Positions 13,096 to 24,245 of a DNA stretch of 64,000 bases are shown piece after piece. A program made the translations under genes and the position numbers. How positions within the stretch are numbered: position 1 is the first letter of the stretch; the number at the start of each line of letters is the position of its first letter. The notes beneath the pieces are model-generated. The model saw only the letters and a list, made by a program, of their open reading frames with translations. It was not told where the DNA came from and did not search any database. Source of the stretch: Bretschneidera sinensis (lineage: Eukaryota; Streptophyta; Magnoliopsida; Brassicales; Akaniaceae); contig CM043698.1 in the NCBI GenBank assembly GCA_023935145.1, forward strand, positions 69,993,501-70,057,500. Direction: 5' to 3'.

Positions 13096-14035
13096 TTAAA
13101 AATTCCATTACCCGTTCTGAATTGCTGCTGGTTGCATCACTCAACATGCTATCAAGTATTCTCATATTGTCCCAATTTATATCTTACACTTGATTTTTTT
13201 AAATAATTTTGATTTTAATTTTTAATATATTAGTATTTTAAAAATATAAAAACAACTTTTGAATACTTGTAAATTTTATAAATTTATATTTCTAAGATTT
13301 TATTTACTTTTTAATTTAAAATTAAAAATAATTATTATTTAATTAAATGAATAATTTACTATATCACATAAATTGAGACGAAGAAATATTATAATCTTTT
13401 TTTCATTATTCATTGTTTTCATATTTTCTCCTGGGTGCTTCTTTGGTTATTTAAAATATTAAACACGTAAGAATTGTTCGAAGATTAGAGTTACAAAAGA
13501 TAAAATATAGGATAAAGGTAAATTTCACCGCAAAAGCTACTATTTTCTCAATTTTTGTCTCAACAAAAATATATATCCATATACATGTACTCCATATCAG
13601 TGTTTTTCGAATTGAAGGTTTTAGGCAAGATGTTTTATCTCAGTGAGACAAAACATAAGGTCCAAGATGTTGGGGCGTAAACCTTTCTTTTGAGCATTTC
13701 AAATAAAATAACATAATTGAATAAATAAATAATAATAATTTAAATTAATTAATTATCAATCAATTTTAATAATTCAAGACCTAAAATTAAACATTTATCA
13801 TAATTTACAAACTTTATGTACTTATACAATTAATAAGAGTGCAAGACTATATTGAAAAATTCCTCACGGTATTTTCATTGAATCAATGATAGGTGATATT
13901 CACTGCAACTACTTCACAAAAAAGTAACATTATAAAACTCACACTAATCAATGCCACATGGCATTATGATTTTAAAATTTAAACCCAATGTTTTTCTTAT
14001 TTAAAAAGTAAACTCAATGATTTGAAGGGGGAAAA

Positions 14036-14066
<31 letters not shown>

Positions 14067-17000
14067 TAGGACTCACACGTTGACTGGCTCACATCTAGTC
14101 AAAGACCAAATGCAAAAGCAAATGCAATGATGATTAACATTTAGCAGAAGTAAATTTGATTTCAAATATGACTAATATATTACTTGGGAGCACTATAAGC
14201 CACACGAAGTCTATCAAGTCTCCTCACTACAGTGAGATTATAGAGAATAGACCCATGTTTAGAAAGAGTTTTCAAAAACTTTTTTTAGTTTTCAAAATTT
14301 AAAAACACTTTTCAAACACAGTTTACATGTTTGGTAAAGTAGTTTTCAAGCACAGTTTTTAAACACCAGTTTTCAGAAACCGATTTTCAAACACTCATTT
14401 GTGAAAACTCCCTCTTAAAACACTGTCCACTATCCAGTTTTCACTTCCACGAAACTTTCTACTTTTTCTTCCTTTCCAGTTTTCACTTTCACGAAACTTT
14501 CTGCTCTCTCTTCTCATCTATTTCGTTCTTCGTTCTTCCTTTTCTCCACACACAGATCGCGTCTCCTCATCCATTTCTCTCTTACGGCCGTCATCCTTCG
14601 TCTTCTTTTCTACTACGACCTGTTGTCGTCACTCCCTCGAATCTCAACTTCTTCCTCACTTTCTTCCCTCTCTCTCACTGCCGTCACTCCTTCATCCTCC
14701 TCTCTGGTACGACCCGGCGCCGTTACTCCCCCAGATCGCGACTTCTCTGGTAAGTTTTATTTTCTTTGTCTCTGATTTTTCTATTTCTAGTTACAAATTT
14801 TTGGATTTTTGTTGGGAATTTCCCTCAACTTTTTGGGGTTTTGCTTTCAATTTTCCCTCAAATTTTCGATTCTCTCTTTTTGGGGATTTCCCTCAAATTT
14901 CTTGTTTCCTCTCTCTCCCCCTCTCTGCGACCTCACCATTGCTAGGTCCGCCTCCACTGTAAGTAGCCACACAGTCTTGATTTCAGATCATTCATCACTC
15001 CCAATTTTTTTTCTCGAGTTTGATTATAAAGAGAGTTGAGTTAGGTTTTGTGTCTTCATTTAAAATAATCTAATCGAGTAAGCTATCTCTTTTTATGTCT
15101 CTTTCTAACTTTTCTTTCTTTTGCTTCTTGTTTTTAGATTTGAAAATTGAAAGTGTTGTGGGTTGGCCTTTTCTTTTGATATTCTTGGATTTGAAAGCTC
15201 TGTTTGTTTTTTGGCTGCTGTAATATTACAAACTCTTTTAAATTTTTGGCCTATAATGCTAAGTGCTACTCTCCCTGTTATATTTTTTTGGTGTGTTACT
15301 CTCCATGAGCAGGCATCCAAGAACCAGTGACCGTTAATCTCTCCGCCTCTCTTATGATTTTAGGCTCATTTTGTATTAAATTTTCTTTTTTTTGGATCAA
15401 ATTTTGATTTTGATTTCGATGGTCTATTCTTGTTCTTAATGTGTCTGATTTGAGAATTACAAAATTCTAATCAATTCATTGTTTTGTTTATCTCAATTAG
15501 GTGTACTAAAGGAGAGGTTAATAATCTTTGCTTTAGTATGTTAGAGTTAATTCGTTGTCAAGCTTAAGGCTTTTGCTTGTTTAATTGGTAAAGAGTGTTA
15601 CTTTAGCAAACAAGTGTTTGCCTCCCCTGTTTTATTTTCTGATGATTGTTTCTTTTCTGGTAAGAACTTGTTGCATTCTGACTTGAATATTTGGCAAATT
15701 AGTGGACTAATTGGTGCTGTCTTAATAAATTTGTTTGAGGTAACTGTTGTCCTATAGGTGAAAGTCATTGAATCCATAGACAAATTTCCAGAGATAAATA
15801 AAAACGTTGCACATGCAGACCAAATAAAGTTTAGGAACTCAAGGCTCCATCCATGTGTGGCATGTAATCTACGTTTTCTTAAAGTGAGTTGTCTCTTTGT
15901 TTGTATAAGTCTGATTGTTAGAAAATTCTTAGCCTACATTACTTACAGAAGAATAGTTTAAAAGATTTAAGAGAATAATTTAAAAGGAAAGACACTTCCA
16001 AAGTTATGCGCTTTGTTTACTTACAGAAGAATTGTATTTAAATGTACTTGTACTTTGATGTTGTTATACTTGTATTGATTGATGAATTTGATGGCCATGT
16101 GCTTATTTTAGCCCCTTGAACCAATCTTAGCATGAGACCGTTTTTCTTAAAACTGGAAGAGCTTTACTTGTTTTACATATGAGCAGAAAAATTAATCAAA
16201 TATATTCTTTGAACGAAATAGTAGTCATGCGAGCTGTCTAATTAAATTACTTATGATTAGTGTTATTTTTTATTGTGTTGTAATGTTGCATATGTTTATC
16301 GTGTACTTGTTGATGTTCATATCTTAATTATTTGAATTGGGTTTTTGTATGGGTGCAGCAAGATGGCCATGTACTTCTTCAGCTGCTAGCATATTTTAAT
16401 ATGGCTTTTAGCAACTGAATTCCATTTAGCATATTTTCCTTTCTTAAGGAAAATAATTACAGGTGAATGCCTGTATTGGCTGTTTATACTGGAGTGGTTG
16501 TTGTCCTCTGGCTCTTTACCTCTCAATTTAATAACAAGAAATCACACAAAGAAAACAATTATCTAGCGTTTGCCTTATTAATGCCAAAAGTATACAGCAG
16601 CAAACGTCTTTCCCAGCTAAAAATTAGATAACTGAAAACACTTTGATGCTTTTTGAAGATACCTTTAAAGGAACCTTCTTCTGTTAGTATAGTAATCTTG
16701 ATGTGTTTGAATACTGAGAGAGTTTTCGCATATTTCCTGCAAATTCAAGTTAGCAGCCTTCTTTTCTCATTTCATGAGAAGTTATAAACAGAAGAAACAA
16801 GTATATGTGTTTGTATGTAGAGTTTTCAACTCAAAATCCATTTGAAAGCATGAATTATGAGAATATATCTTCACATAGCTTTACAACTAAACATTTTAGC
16901 ATTAACATGGCTGCTGACAAACTGAGGTCATATCTACACTACATATTTATAGCTTTGAGATTTTCACTTGCTCCTGTCCATATATATACATATGTATGTA

Positions 17001-17580
17001 TATTCGTATATATATAAGTATATAGAATGATGCAGCAAGGTATTCATTCCGATAAATTGAGCTGTGCATATTAACCTGCTTTGTTCTGTATCTTACACAT
17101 TTCAGAATGTAGACAGGAATCTGTTTCAAGAAAAGGACTGAAATTTTTAATTGTAACACATGGGTTTCAAAGTGAGGTTTTGTCTTCACTTTGTATCACT
17201 ATGTTTGGTTTTTTTTTCCTCTTTCCTGCGTACATAGTAACACATGCTTCATTTTTCATGGGGTTTTTAACAACAAAGACTGACCAGATAGTTGAATGGT
17301 TAAATATTTATTTGTCCTGTTGGGTATTCTTTCACATTATGAATAGACATATTCTAACTGTTAGAAAATGTAATAGTAATTATTTTGAAACTGTTCAGGA
17401 TGTATGTAAAGAGTGTCAAATGAAATGTCTCTTTAGCATCGCTCCATATATATGTATGTGTATTATTTTAGGAGAAAGAATAACTGGTATATGTATGTAG
17501 GTCCAATTTAAGTATCTTAAAATAGTCGGTTAGTTCTTATTGTTCAATAATAATCTGTTAATGTCACTTTTATTGTAGAT

Positions 17581-18614
17581 GGCTTCTGAAAGCATTGATA
17601 TATCTTTATGGGGCACTGAGAGAGAGAAATGTTTTATCGATATCATGGTTAATGAGGTAAACAAGGGAAACATGAAAGATGGTGTGTTTCATAGAAGGAT
17701 TTGGGATATCATTCTCAAATAATTGAATTTAAAGACCAACAAGATCTTTACATTGAAACAATTGGGAGAAATTTCAAAGGTTGCGTTGGAAACACCGTCT
17801 GTTTAGTCAATTGCTCGAGCATACTGGGTTTGGTTGGAATGCTGAAAGTAATACTGTCACAGCCTTAGATAAGACTTGGGAAAATTACATTAAGGTATCG
17901 TCTTTCTCCCTAAAGTACATAGTATGGATTTATCTTACGATAATTTCTTTTAAATCGATAATTACTTTTATATATTCATTTTTTTTCTTCGGCACACCCA
18001 AAAACTTCCCAATTTCGTTGGCAAAGCTGTGAACACTACAAATTGTTAGGGATAATCTTTAACAAGTCAACTGCCACATAAATTTTTCACCATGCTTCAA
18101 CCCAAGATCCACCTAATTCCGATGAGGAGAATGCATTGCATGAAGCTTTTCTCAATAGTGGAATGCATGTAGATGTTGATGTTGATGGCCTTGGTAACCC
18201 GGATGACCCAAATACTTCGGTTGACCTTGAAACCCCAAGCACTTAACCCACTTAGCCTGAACGTTCTACCGAGCGTTCTAAAATCAATTAAAAGAAAAAA
18301 TAGAAGGAAACTAGAAATAGTCAATTGAGTGAAGTTTTTGCCTGTTTCATGGAGGCCACAAAAGCAAGGATAGAAGCTTCTTTGGCTAGGGCTGAGAGGT
18401 ATAGAGAAAAAGCGTTGAGGGAACAAGTTCGATGGTTTATGCTGATTATTCAGTTGCAGCATGTTTGAAAGTACTTGATGAAATGGAAAATCGGGTGGAT
18501 GATGACACATATTTGAAGGCATTAGAGAAATTTACAGGTAATTTTGAGTTGAGGGAGGCATTCATTAAAATGCCTTTGGAGAGGAAGAGTGCGTGGTTAG
18601 CTAGGATTGGTTGA
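17581..18614 (+). pseudogene. Harbinger-associated Myb/SANT-like DNA-binding protein, degenerate
   Basis: In PIF/Harbinger elements this second protein binds the element ends and helps bring in the transposase. The start is ATG at 17581, with the trihelix core SLWGTEREKCFIDIMVNEV and the later piece HTGFGWNAESNTVTALDKTW, ending at a GT donor near 17896. After an intron the acidic linker (about 18070-18245) has DPPNSDEENALHEAFLNSG, then a helical stretch FMEATKARIEASLARAERY and the conserved tail VDDDTYLKALEKFTGN ending in TGA at 18612-18614. Internal stops (for example near 17719 and 18243) and frame changes between blocks show decay. Confidence 0.8.
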
Positions 18615-19012
18615 GAGTTAGAGATATTGCCTTTGGGTTTAAATTGTGTTTGTGTGTTAAGGATACTATTTATTCGTTGATGTGTGTGTATGTTTATACT
18701 TGGATATATTTATTATTTTTTTTAGTTTATGGATGATATGTTATTTGTTTGGATTAAGCTTATGCGTTTGACATTCCATGTATTGTTGGAATATGAATTA
18801 TTAGAATTATGTATATGGGTCTCATTATATTTGAATGATTAGAATTGTGTATACAGGTATAATTAGATTTGATAATTCATAGAAAACAGAGGAGGTGATG
18901 TCGATTTTATTTTTAAAAATAGAATTAAACTTCAATCTATTTAGATTTGTAGAATATAAACTATACTACATGATAACCATAATGAGACTTGTTTTTTTTT
19001 TGTTCAGGTTAA

Positions 19013-19497
19013 GAAATGGACAATTCAGACCCCAATAATTGTACAGCTGGGTTTCTTCCACTGTTTAGGGGTGAACAATATCGCTTAAATGAATATCAAG
19101 GTAGAACACACCAACCAACGGGTTATAGAGAACTATTTAGCTATAGACACTCATCTCTAAGTAATGTTATAGAACGTTGCTTTGGGGTCTTAAAGGTGTA
19201 CTTTCCAATTTTAAAAATGATGCCTAGATTCAAGCTCGTTAGACAACCTCTTATAGTTGTTGCTTGTTGTGTCGTACATAATTTTGTATGCCAGTGTTCT
19301 CAGAGTGATCAACTGTTTAATGAATAGGAAGCAGAGGGTCATGAAGTAGAAAGCGAAGGAAGGTCGAGCACATTTACAAATAATTATACAGTTGATTTGT
19401 TTGATGCGTGTGTAGTAGCTATGGCTACGTTTCGTGAGCTTATTGCCAATCAGACGTGGGCAAACCGTTTTGGTATTTTATTTTATATTTGGTAATC
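19013..19497 (+). pseudogene. PIF/Harbinger DDE transposase, C-terminal remnant
   Basis: The frame at 19016-19327 matches the C-terminal third of Harbinger transposases: GFLPLFRGEQYRL, then RHSSLSNVIERCFGVLK, which carries the conserved catalytic glutamate of the DDE triad, then VVACCVVHNFV. After the stop at 19325 a recognisable tail (MATFRELIANQTWANR) follows in the region to 19497. The N-terminal helix-turn-helix region and both catalytic aspartates are missing; the gap of about 400 bp after the Myb gene cannot hold them, so they were deleted. Confidence 0.85.
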
Positions 19498-20303
19498 AAG
19501 TTAATATTTGTCGGTAAGATTTAGTTAATTTAACATTCTTATTTGTGTTAATTTTGTTAATGAATTATTTTTTTTATTAGGAATATATTTCACATATTGA
19601 TATATTATTTGACTATAGGATGTGAGGATGACAAACCAACCAAATTGGGCAGTTGAGGCAAACTCTTTTGAAGGAAGAATTTCGGGCTGTTCATTTCCAT
19701 TTTATCAATTTATCAAAGTTGTATTTGATCAATGAATATTGTATCTTAAAGTTGTCTTCAACTATCTTATTTTTAAGAAGAAAAATATGCATTCTTTTAG
19801 ATATTGAACAAACTTGAATATTGTATTTGATGGGTTGGTTATTCATATTTTATCAAATTGTGAAAATTGTATTATATTTTTTATTTTAATTTTTAAGAAT
19901 TTATTTAACAAACTAACATGATATGACCAGGGGAAGAGTGTTGTCATGTTTGATCGATGATATATAAAAAGTACTAACATTTGAAAAATAAAATAATATT
20001 AATTATTGCTAAGTATTTGGTGTGTGCTTAAAAAAATGTATTTAGTAAATATGAGAAATAAAATTAATTGTAGATATTAAAATTTAAACTGAACACTGAA
20101 AACAATTAAAAGAAAGTGTAATCCAAACAGTTTTCTGTTTTCAAAATAAGATTATCCAAACAACATTTTACTGAAAACTGTTTTGGAAACAGTTATTCGA
20201 GTTATAATTATCCAAACATGTTTTCAAACATTGAAAACTGAAAATAGTTTTCAAAAATAGTTTTCGAACACTGAAAACTGGAAACTGTTACCAAACATGT
20301 TCC

Positions 20304-20640
20304 AAAATTTCAAAATCGTCTTCACCATCATCTCTTTAATCTCAATTTCTTTCCCCTCCTCATCAGTCATTGCCATCGTCAACTGCACTGCTTATGGTGC
20401 CCCCAAAAGCCCTACCTTATTCACAACCTCTGTTCTCAGAATTAGCAACGTTTATTTTTAGCTCCACCACCTTACTAGATGACAACACCCTCCTTAGCCA
20501 CTTCACCTTTCTGCACCGTCTCTACAAGCTCCTTGCTTGAATATTGTTCCACACGTGGTGGGCTATCTCAATGTCACCCAACAACGCTGCTCTCATCTTC
20601 TGCTTGGATGTTCTCATTTTTTTTAATTTAAATATTAATC
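20304..20640 (-). pseudogene. Captured gene fragment, copy 1 (inverted relative to copy 2)
   Basis: Read on the minus strand, this stretch matches 21140-21400 read on the plus strand, for example around GGTAGGGCTTT and GAAATTGAGATT. Base composition is higher in GC than the surroundings, as expected of former coding DNA. It has many stops. Conceptual translation of the better copy gives FGCTINDVV, faintly reminiscent of wax-ester-synthase/DGAT-type acyltransferases, but this is too weak to name. It lies in the left arm of the long inverted-repeat element. Confidence 0.45.
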
Positions 20641-20850
20641 ACAAAAAAAAACTTCAAAGTGACGTATGTCCCAACCTTTTGGGCACAAAAAGCATGCGTC
20701 CTAGAGTCAGGTATGCACCCCAAAGTAAAAAATGAATGTTTTTGAGAGGAACATATTTATTTTCACTCCCCGATGTGTTTTCTTTTTGTCTCGCCTAGGG
20801 GTCCGTCTTGAGACACTCCCACAATCGCCTTTGAAAACATTGTTTCGTAT
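20641..20850. repeat. Transposon-end-like fragment
   Basis: This segment contains phrases such as gtccgtcttgagacactccc and gcctttgaaaacattg that resemble the outer ends of the long inverted-repeat element (cagtgttttt, gatgttggggcgtaaac). It is probably a related, decayed element end. The boundaries are uncertain. Confidence 0.3.
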
Positions 20851-21020
20851 GATGATTGGGCAAAAATAACCAATAATTATAATCAAACAAAAAGTGTAGT
20901 TACCACGAAAAAAAATGGTTAGGTAATTGGTTCAGTTTTTTTTTTTTTTTTTTTGGTTATGGTTATGGTTCTTAATTTTGAAAATTGTAAGTTAACCATA
21001 TAATCTAACCATTTTAAAAT

Positions 21021-21022
<2 letters not shown>

Positions 21023-21051
<29 letters not shown>

Positions 21052-21052
21052 C
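21023..21052. repeat. (TA)n-(CA)n microsatellite
   Basis: About six TA repeats are followed by about nine CA repeats. It lies between the two inverted gene fragments, close to the axis of the long inverted repeat. Confidence 0.85.
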
Positions 21053-21139
21053 AAATTTCAATTTTATCCTTAGAGCAATATATTAGATATGCTTTAAACT
21101 AATGCTATAATGGTAAAAAAAATCTTAGTATATATCATT

Positions 21140-21400
21140 GTTTTCAGTGGCGGGATTGGAGAAAGTATGGTGCTTAGTGGAGCCGAAAAAGGCACTGTTG
21201 ATTTCGGGTATGGAGTCGGTGAAGAAAACAGCGACAGAATAAGCTGGTAGGGCTTTCGGGTGCACCATCAACGATGTGGTGCCTACGATAGTGGCGGTGG
21301 CTAATGGAGTGGAAAGAAGTATTGAGATTGTGTAGAGGATGGTGGATGCTTTTTTGAATTTTGGGAATTTGCAGTCTCTTGTTATGGCGAAAAGACTTTT
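21140..21400 (+). pseudogene. Captured gene fragment, copy 2
   Basis: This GC-richer segment translates in one frame to pieces such as GMESVKKTATE, AGRAFGCTINDVVPTIVA and MVDAFLNFGNLQSLVM, interrupted by stops. The inverted partner is at 20304-20640. Conserved-looking pieces broken by stops suggest a host gene exon picked up by the element and then duplicated as part of its arms. The parent gene is not identified. Confidence 0.45.
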
Positions 21401-21530
21401 ATTTTTTGAAAAGTGAAATCCATATTAGGTAATGAAATCTCTAAAATGATAGAGGAAATTGAAAGAACCTTAGTTACGTGTGTGAGAGATAAATGTGTGG
21501 TGAGGGTAACCGAGAGTGGTGAAAGAGTAA

Positions 21531-22047
21531 GGGCATGTTTGGGTAACAGTTCTTTGTTTTCAGTGTTCGAAAACTGTTTTCGAAAATGAAAACAGTATTA
21601 TGATGTTTTCTGAAGAAAACATGTTTGGATAACTGTAACTTGAAAACTATTTCAAAAACAGAAAACAATAAATCGTTGTTTGGATAATTTTATTTTGAAA
21701 ACTGTTTTGATACACCTTGTAATTATTTTTAGTTTTGAGTTTAAATTTAAAATATATATTAATTTTATTTCTTATATTTACTAAATACTTAAAAATAATT
21801 AATGTTATTTTATTTTCAAAATTTTAAATTTTTTTTTATACCATGGAGGAAGAATGAAACAGATAAGTGAACACTGATTTTAGGGCTATTTTTCGAAAAT
21901 TATGTCAGAAAACACCAATTTGGAGTTTTCAGAAAACATTTTTTGAAAACTGTTTTCGAAAATTACTTTTGAAAGCTATTTACCAAATATAGAAAAGAGT
22001 TTTCAAAAACTGAAAACAGTTTTCGAAAACATTAAACAAACATGCCC
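21531..22047. mobile_element. PIF/Harbinger-type MITE with TAA target duplication
   Basis: The 517-bp element begins GGGCATGTTTGGGTAACAG and ends AAACAAACATGCCC, with TAA on both sides (21528-21530 and 22048-22050). TIRs and a 3-bp TAA target duplication are hallmarks of the superfamily. Subterminal gaaaactgttttcg repeats match those of the larger Harbinger element at 14251-20303, so that family is the likely source of its transposase. It has no coding capacity. Confidence 0.9.
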
Positions 22048-22515
22048 TAAGGTACTTGATAAGATTTGTCAGATAATATAATATATTATTCATTTTTGAA
22101 ATCAAATTTACCATTGTTAATCATTGCATTTGCTTTTGTTTTTGATTGGTTAGTGTGAGTTTTGTACTGTTATTTTTTATGACATCACTTTTAGAATATA
22201 ATGTATGAAAATGGGAAGAGGAATTTTTCAATATAGTTTTGGACTCTTACTGGTTGTATAATATGTGGAATTTATGAATTGTGATAAATGTTCTTTTTTA
22301 GGTATTAAAGTTGATTAGTAATTAATTTATTAAATTTATTTAAATTTTAATTAGTATTTTTATATCATTTTATTTATTTAATTGTTATTATTTTATTTTA
22401 AATGCCTCAACTTTCGAAAGACTTACGTCCCAACACCACACATTGCCTTATCAAGGCAAAATATGTCGCCCAACACTTTTCATTTCTGAAAACACTGATA
22501 TATATTCCTAAAAGA

Positions 22516-23315
22516 AAACCTTAAAATTTTAAAATCATTGTCTTAAGTTGCTGTTTTGAATCAGAATATTATTTTTTTATTGTTTTTGTTAATTAAATTT
22601 TTACTTATATTAATTTTCTTTTCTTTTTTTTAGAAATATCAACTTTGGCACTAAACGAATAAGTTTTGAACATTAATGATTGAGAAGAATAACTTGGAGA
22701 TAAGAGTTTAGTTGTTGAATATTTTGGTTATTTTGTAGTTTTCATTTGAAAGTTTATAACTTATTTTGAAGTATTTGAATGTGGATTAAATGATGTTAAA
22801 TTTTTTAATTAGGATTGATTAATGTGGACCGAATAAAATTGTAGTGTTTTATCTTTTAAATTATGTTAAGCATTGATGAATATAACTTTTTTTATTTGAC
22901 AATTTTTTTTATTAATTATGATTAATTATAAAATTTTAATGAACAAACCGAACTAAAAATTTAGTTAAATTTTTTTTTTTTATATTTGTAATTAGAATTT
23001 AAGATAAACTAAAATTGTGGTTACCAATCTAACTAAAATTGTGGTTATTCCACCGGTACTCTTTATCATACAAAAACGAATTCAAAATAGGGCAAGTGGA
23101 AGAACTTTTTTTGAAAGTCTCTAAAAGGTACGTTCTAACCGAAACTTTTAATTTGCCGCACTTATTTTAGATTTTTTTTTATATTAACGAAGAACCAACG
23201 TTAACAATTTATTATTTAAAGATACTCTCACAAATAATTTTTTTAAAAAATGGTTTTAAACTTTCAACTTTTACAATAAGTTTATTTGAAAAGGTAAAGA
23301 CAAAAATAATACTTA
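22516..23315. other. AT-rich noncoding stretch
   Basis: Very AT-rich with poly-T and poly-A runs. No coding sequence, RNA gene or bounded element was recognised. Confidence 0.6.
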
Positions 23316-23522
23316 GGCAATGTTTTGGTTTAATTTAAAGCTATTTTTAATTTGGATTTTATTTTTTAAAATTTATCAAAAATTTAGTCAAATCAAATTA
23401 GATCACCTATTAATTGATATTTAATAAAATTTAATATTTTATTTAATTTGATTAAGCTTTTGATAAATTTTAAAAATAAGTTCTAACTTAAAATTGGTTT
23501 TAATTTAGAACCAAACATCACC
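23316..23522. mobile_element. 207-bp MITE with TTA target duplication
   Basis: Starts GGCAATGTTTTGGTT and ends AACCAAACATCACC, an imperfect terminal inverted repeat, flanked by TTA at 23313-23315 and 23523-23525. The interior is AT-rich and folds back on itself. The related older copy lies at 11136-11330. The target size and ends suggest PIF/Harbinger, but the TIR differs from the MITE at 21531-22047. Confidence 0.8.
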
Positions 23523-23698
23523 TTAAAAATAAAAAAAATTGATAAAGAAAAATATAAATTATATTTTGTCTTTCAAGTTCAAAAACCAACCGCAAATAAA
23601 TTATAAGTGCTTTTTTGTGAGAAAAAACATTTGGAAGAAAAAAGTGACATCGTGCGAGCATCTTACACATGAGCTAGCCAACCATATACAATTGTTGG

Positions 23699-24115
23699 TG
23701 TTGATGCCAAAAATCAGTTGTCGGGCCGGAGGGTTGAAATGTTGGATTTGCACATGCTAAAGGGAAAATGGTGATATAAAGGGTCGCTGGAGGAAGAGGG
23801 GAGTGGTGCCTCCGAGGACTCTCCGATGCTTTTGTTAGTTTAGGGTTTAGAGAGAGTGAGAGTAGTAATAGAGATGGATAAGGAATGGCCTATATTTTTG
23901 TACTTTGGACCCCTTTTTATATCCGTGGTTTGTTTATGGAATAAAATATGTTATTTGCTCAGGAACGATGCGGTCCCTAAAATGTCGCCTAGGTTCTTGC
24001 ACCTTGACGCATGAATAGTTTGTTAGTGATAATGACCTCATGATGTGTTTTTCCACATGTCCTTTTCCAGGCGTTGTCATCGGGTTATTCGGTTTTGGAG
24101 GTTTTATTTATCCAC
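23699..24115 (-). repeat. 3' LTR of the Tat-like element (matched part)
   Basis: Aligns with 34319-34735 over its full length, from tgttgatgccaaaaatc at the outer end to ggttttatttatcca. The true inner edge may lie further right, because no polypurine tract sits at 24115. A possible edge is near 24200, where the minus strand reads a short purine run before TGTGGAGC. The LTR promoter would read leftward. Confidence 0.75.
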
Positions 24116-24245
24116 GTGTTTGATCATCATTGGCAGGCAAATTATCCACGTGCTCGATTATTGAAGGACGAATTTTCCCATACATCAAAAGCTCCACACT
24201 TCCTTAAGTATATTTATGTGCTTGAGGAAGTATAATGGAGTTTGA

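Larger units (their letters stand above)
14251..20303 (+). mobile_element. Decayed PIF/Harbinger DNA transposon
   Basis: The ends are acccatgtttag on the left and, inverted, ggaacatgtttgg on the right, with subterminal regions rich in gttttcaaaaac/gaaaactg motifs on both sides. The interior carries the two genes typical of the superfamily, a Myb/SANT-like protein (17581-18614) and a DDE transposase remnant (19013-19497), both on the plus strand. A pyrimidine-rich leader at about 14500-14750 followed by AT-rich intron-like sequence precedes them. The rest of 15050-17580 shows no convincing exon. The ends resemble those of the MITE at 21531-22047. No clean 3-bp target duplication remains. The element is non-functional because the transposase is incomplete. 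Confidence 0.75.
13590..22515. mobile_element. Long inverted-repeat (foldback-like) element interrupted by two PIF/Harbinger insertions
   Basis: The stretch 13590-14250 is an inverted, diverged copy of 22050-22515. Shared phrases include atatcagtgttttt at the outer ends, actatattgaaaaattcctc, aaaactcacactaa and gcaaaagcaaatgcaatgat. Inside, 20304-20640 is likewise inverted relative to 21140-21400. Removing the Harbinger element (14251-20303) and the MITE (21531-22047) makes the arms collinear, so both inserted into opposite arms of one older element of about 2.3 kb with arms near 1 kb. The outer termini begin CAGTGTTTT, as in some hAT-type ends, but no 8-bp target duplication was found, so the superfamily is unassigned. 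Confidence 0.65.

Noticed and set aside
16805..17500. Overlapping frames of 70-139 codons on both strands upstream of the Myb/SANT gene
   Set aside because: Low-complexity AT-rich translations without domain or splice support; probably intron sequence of the Harbinger element.
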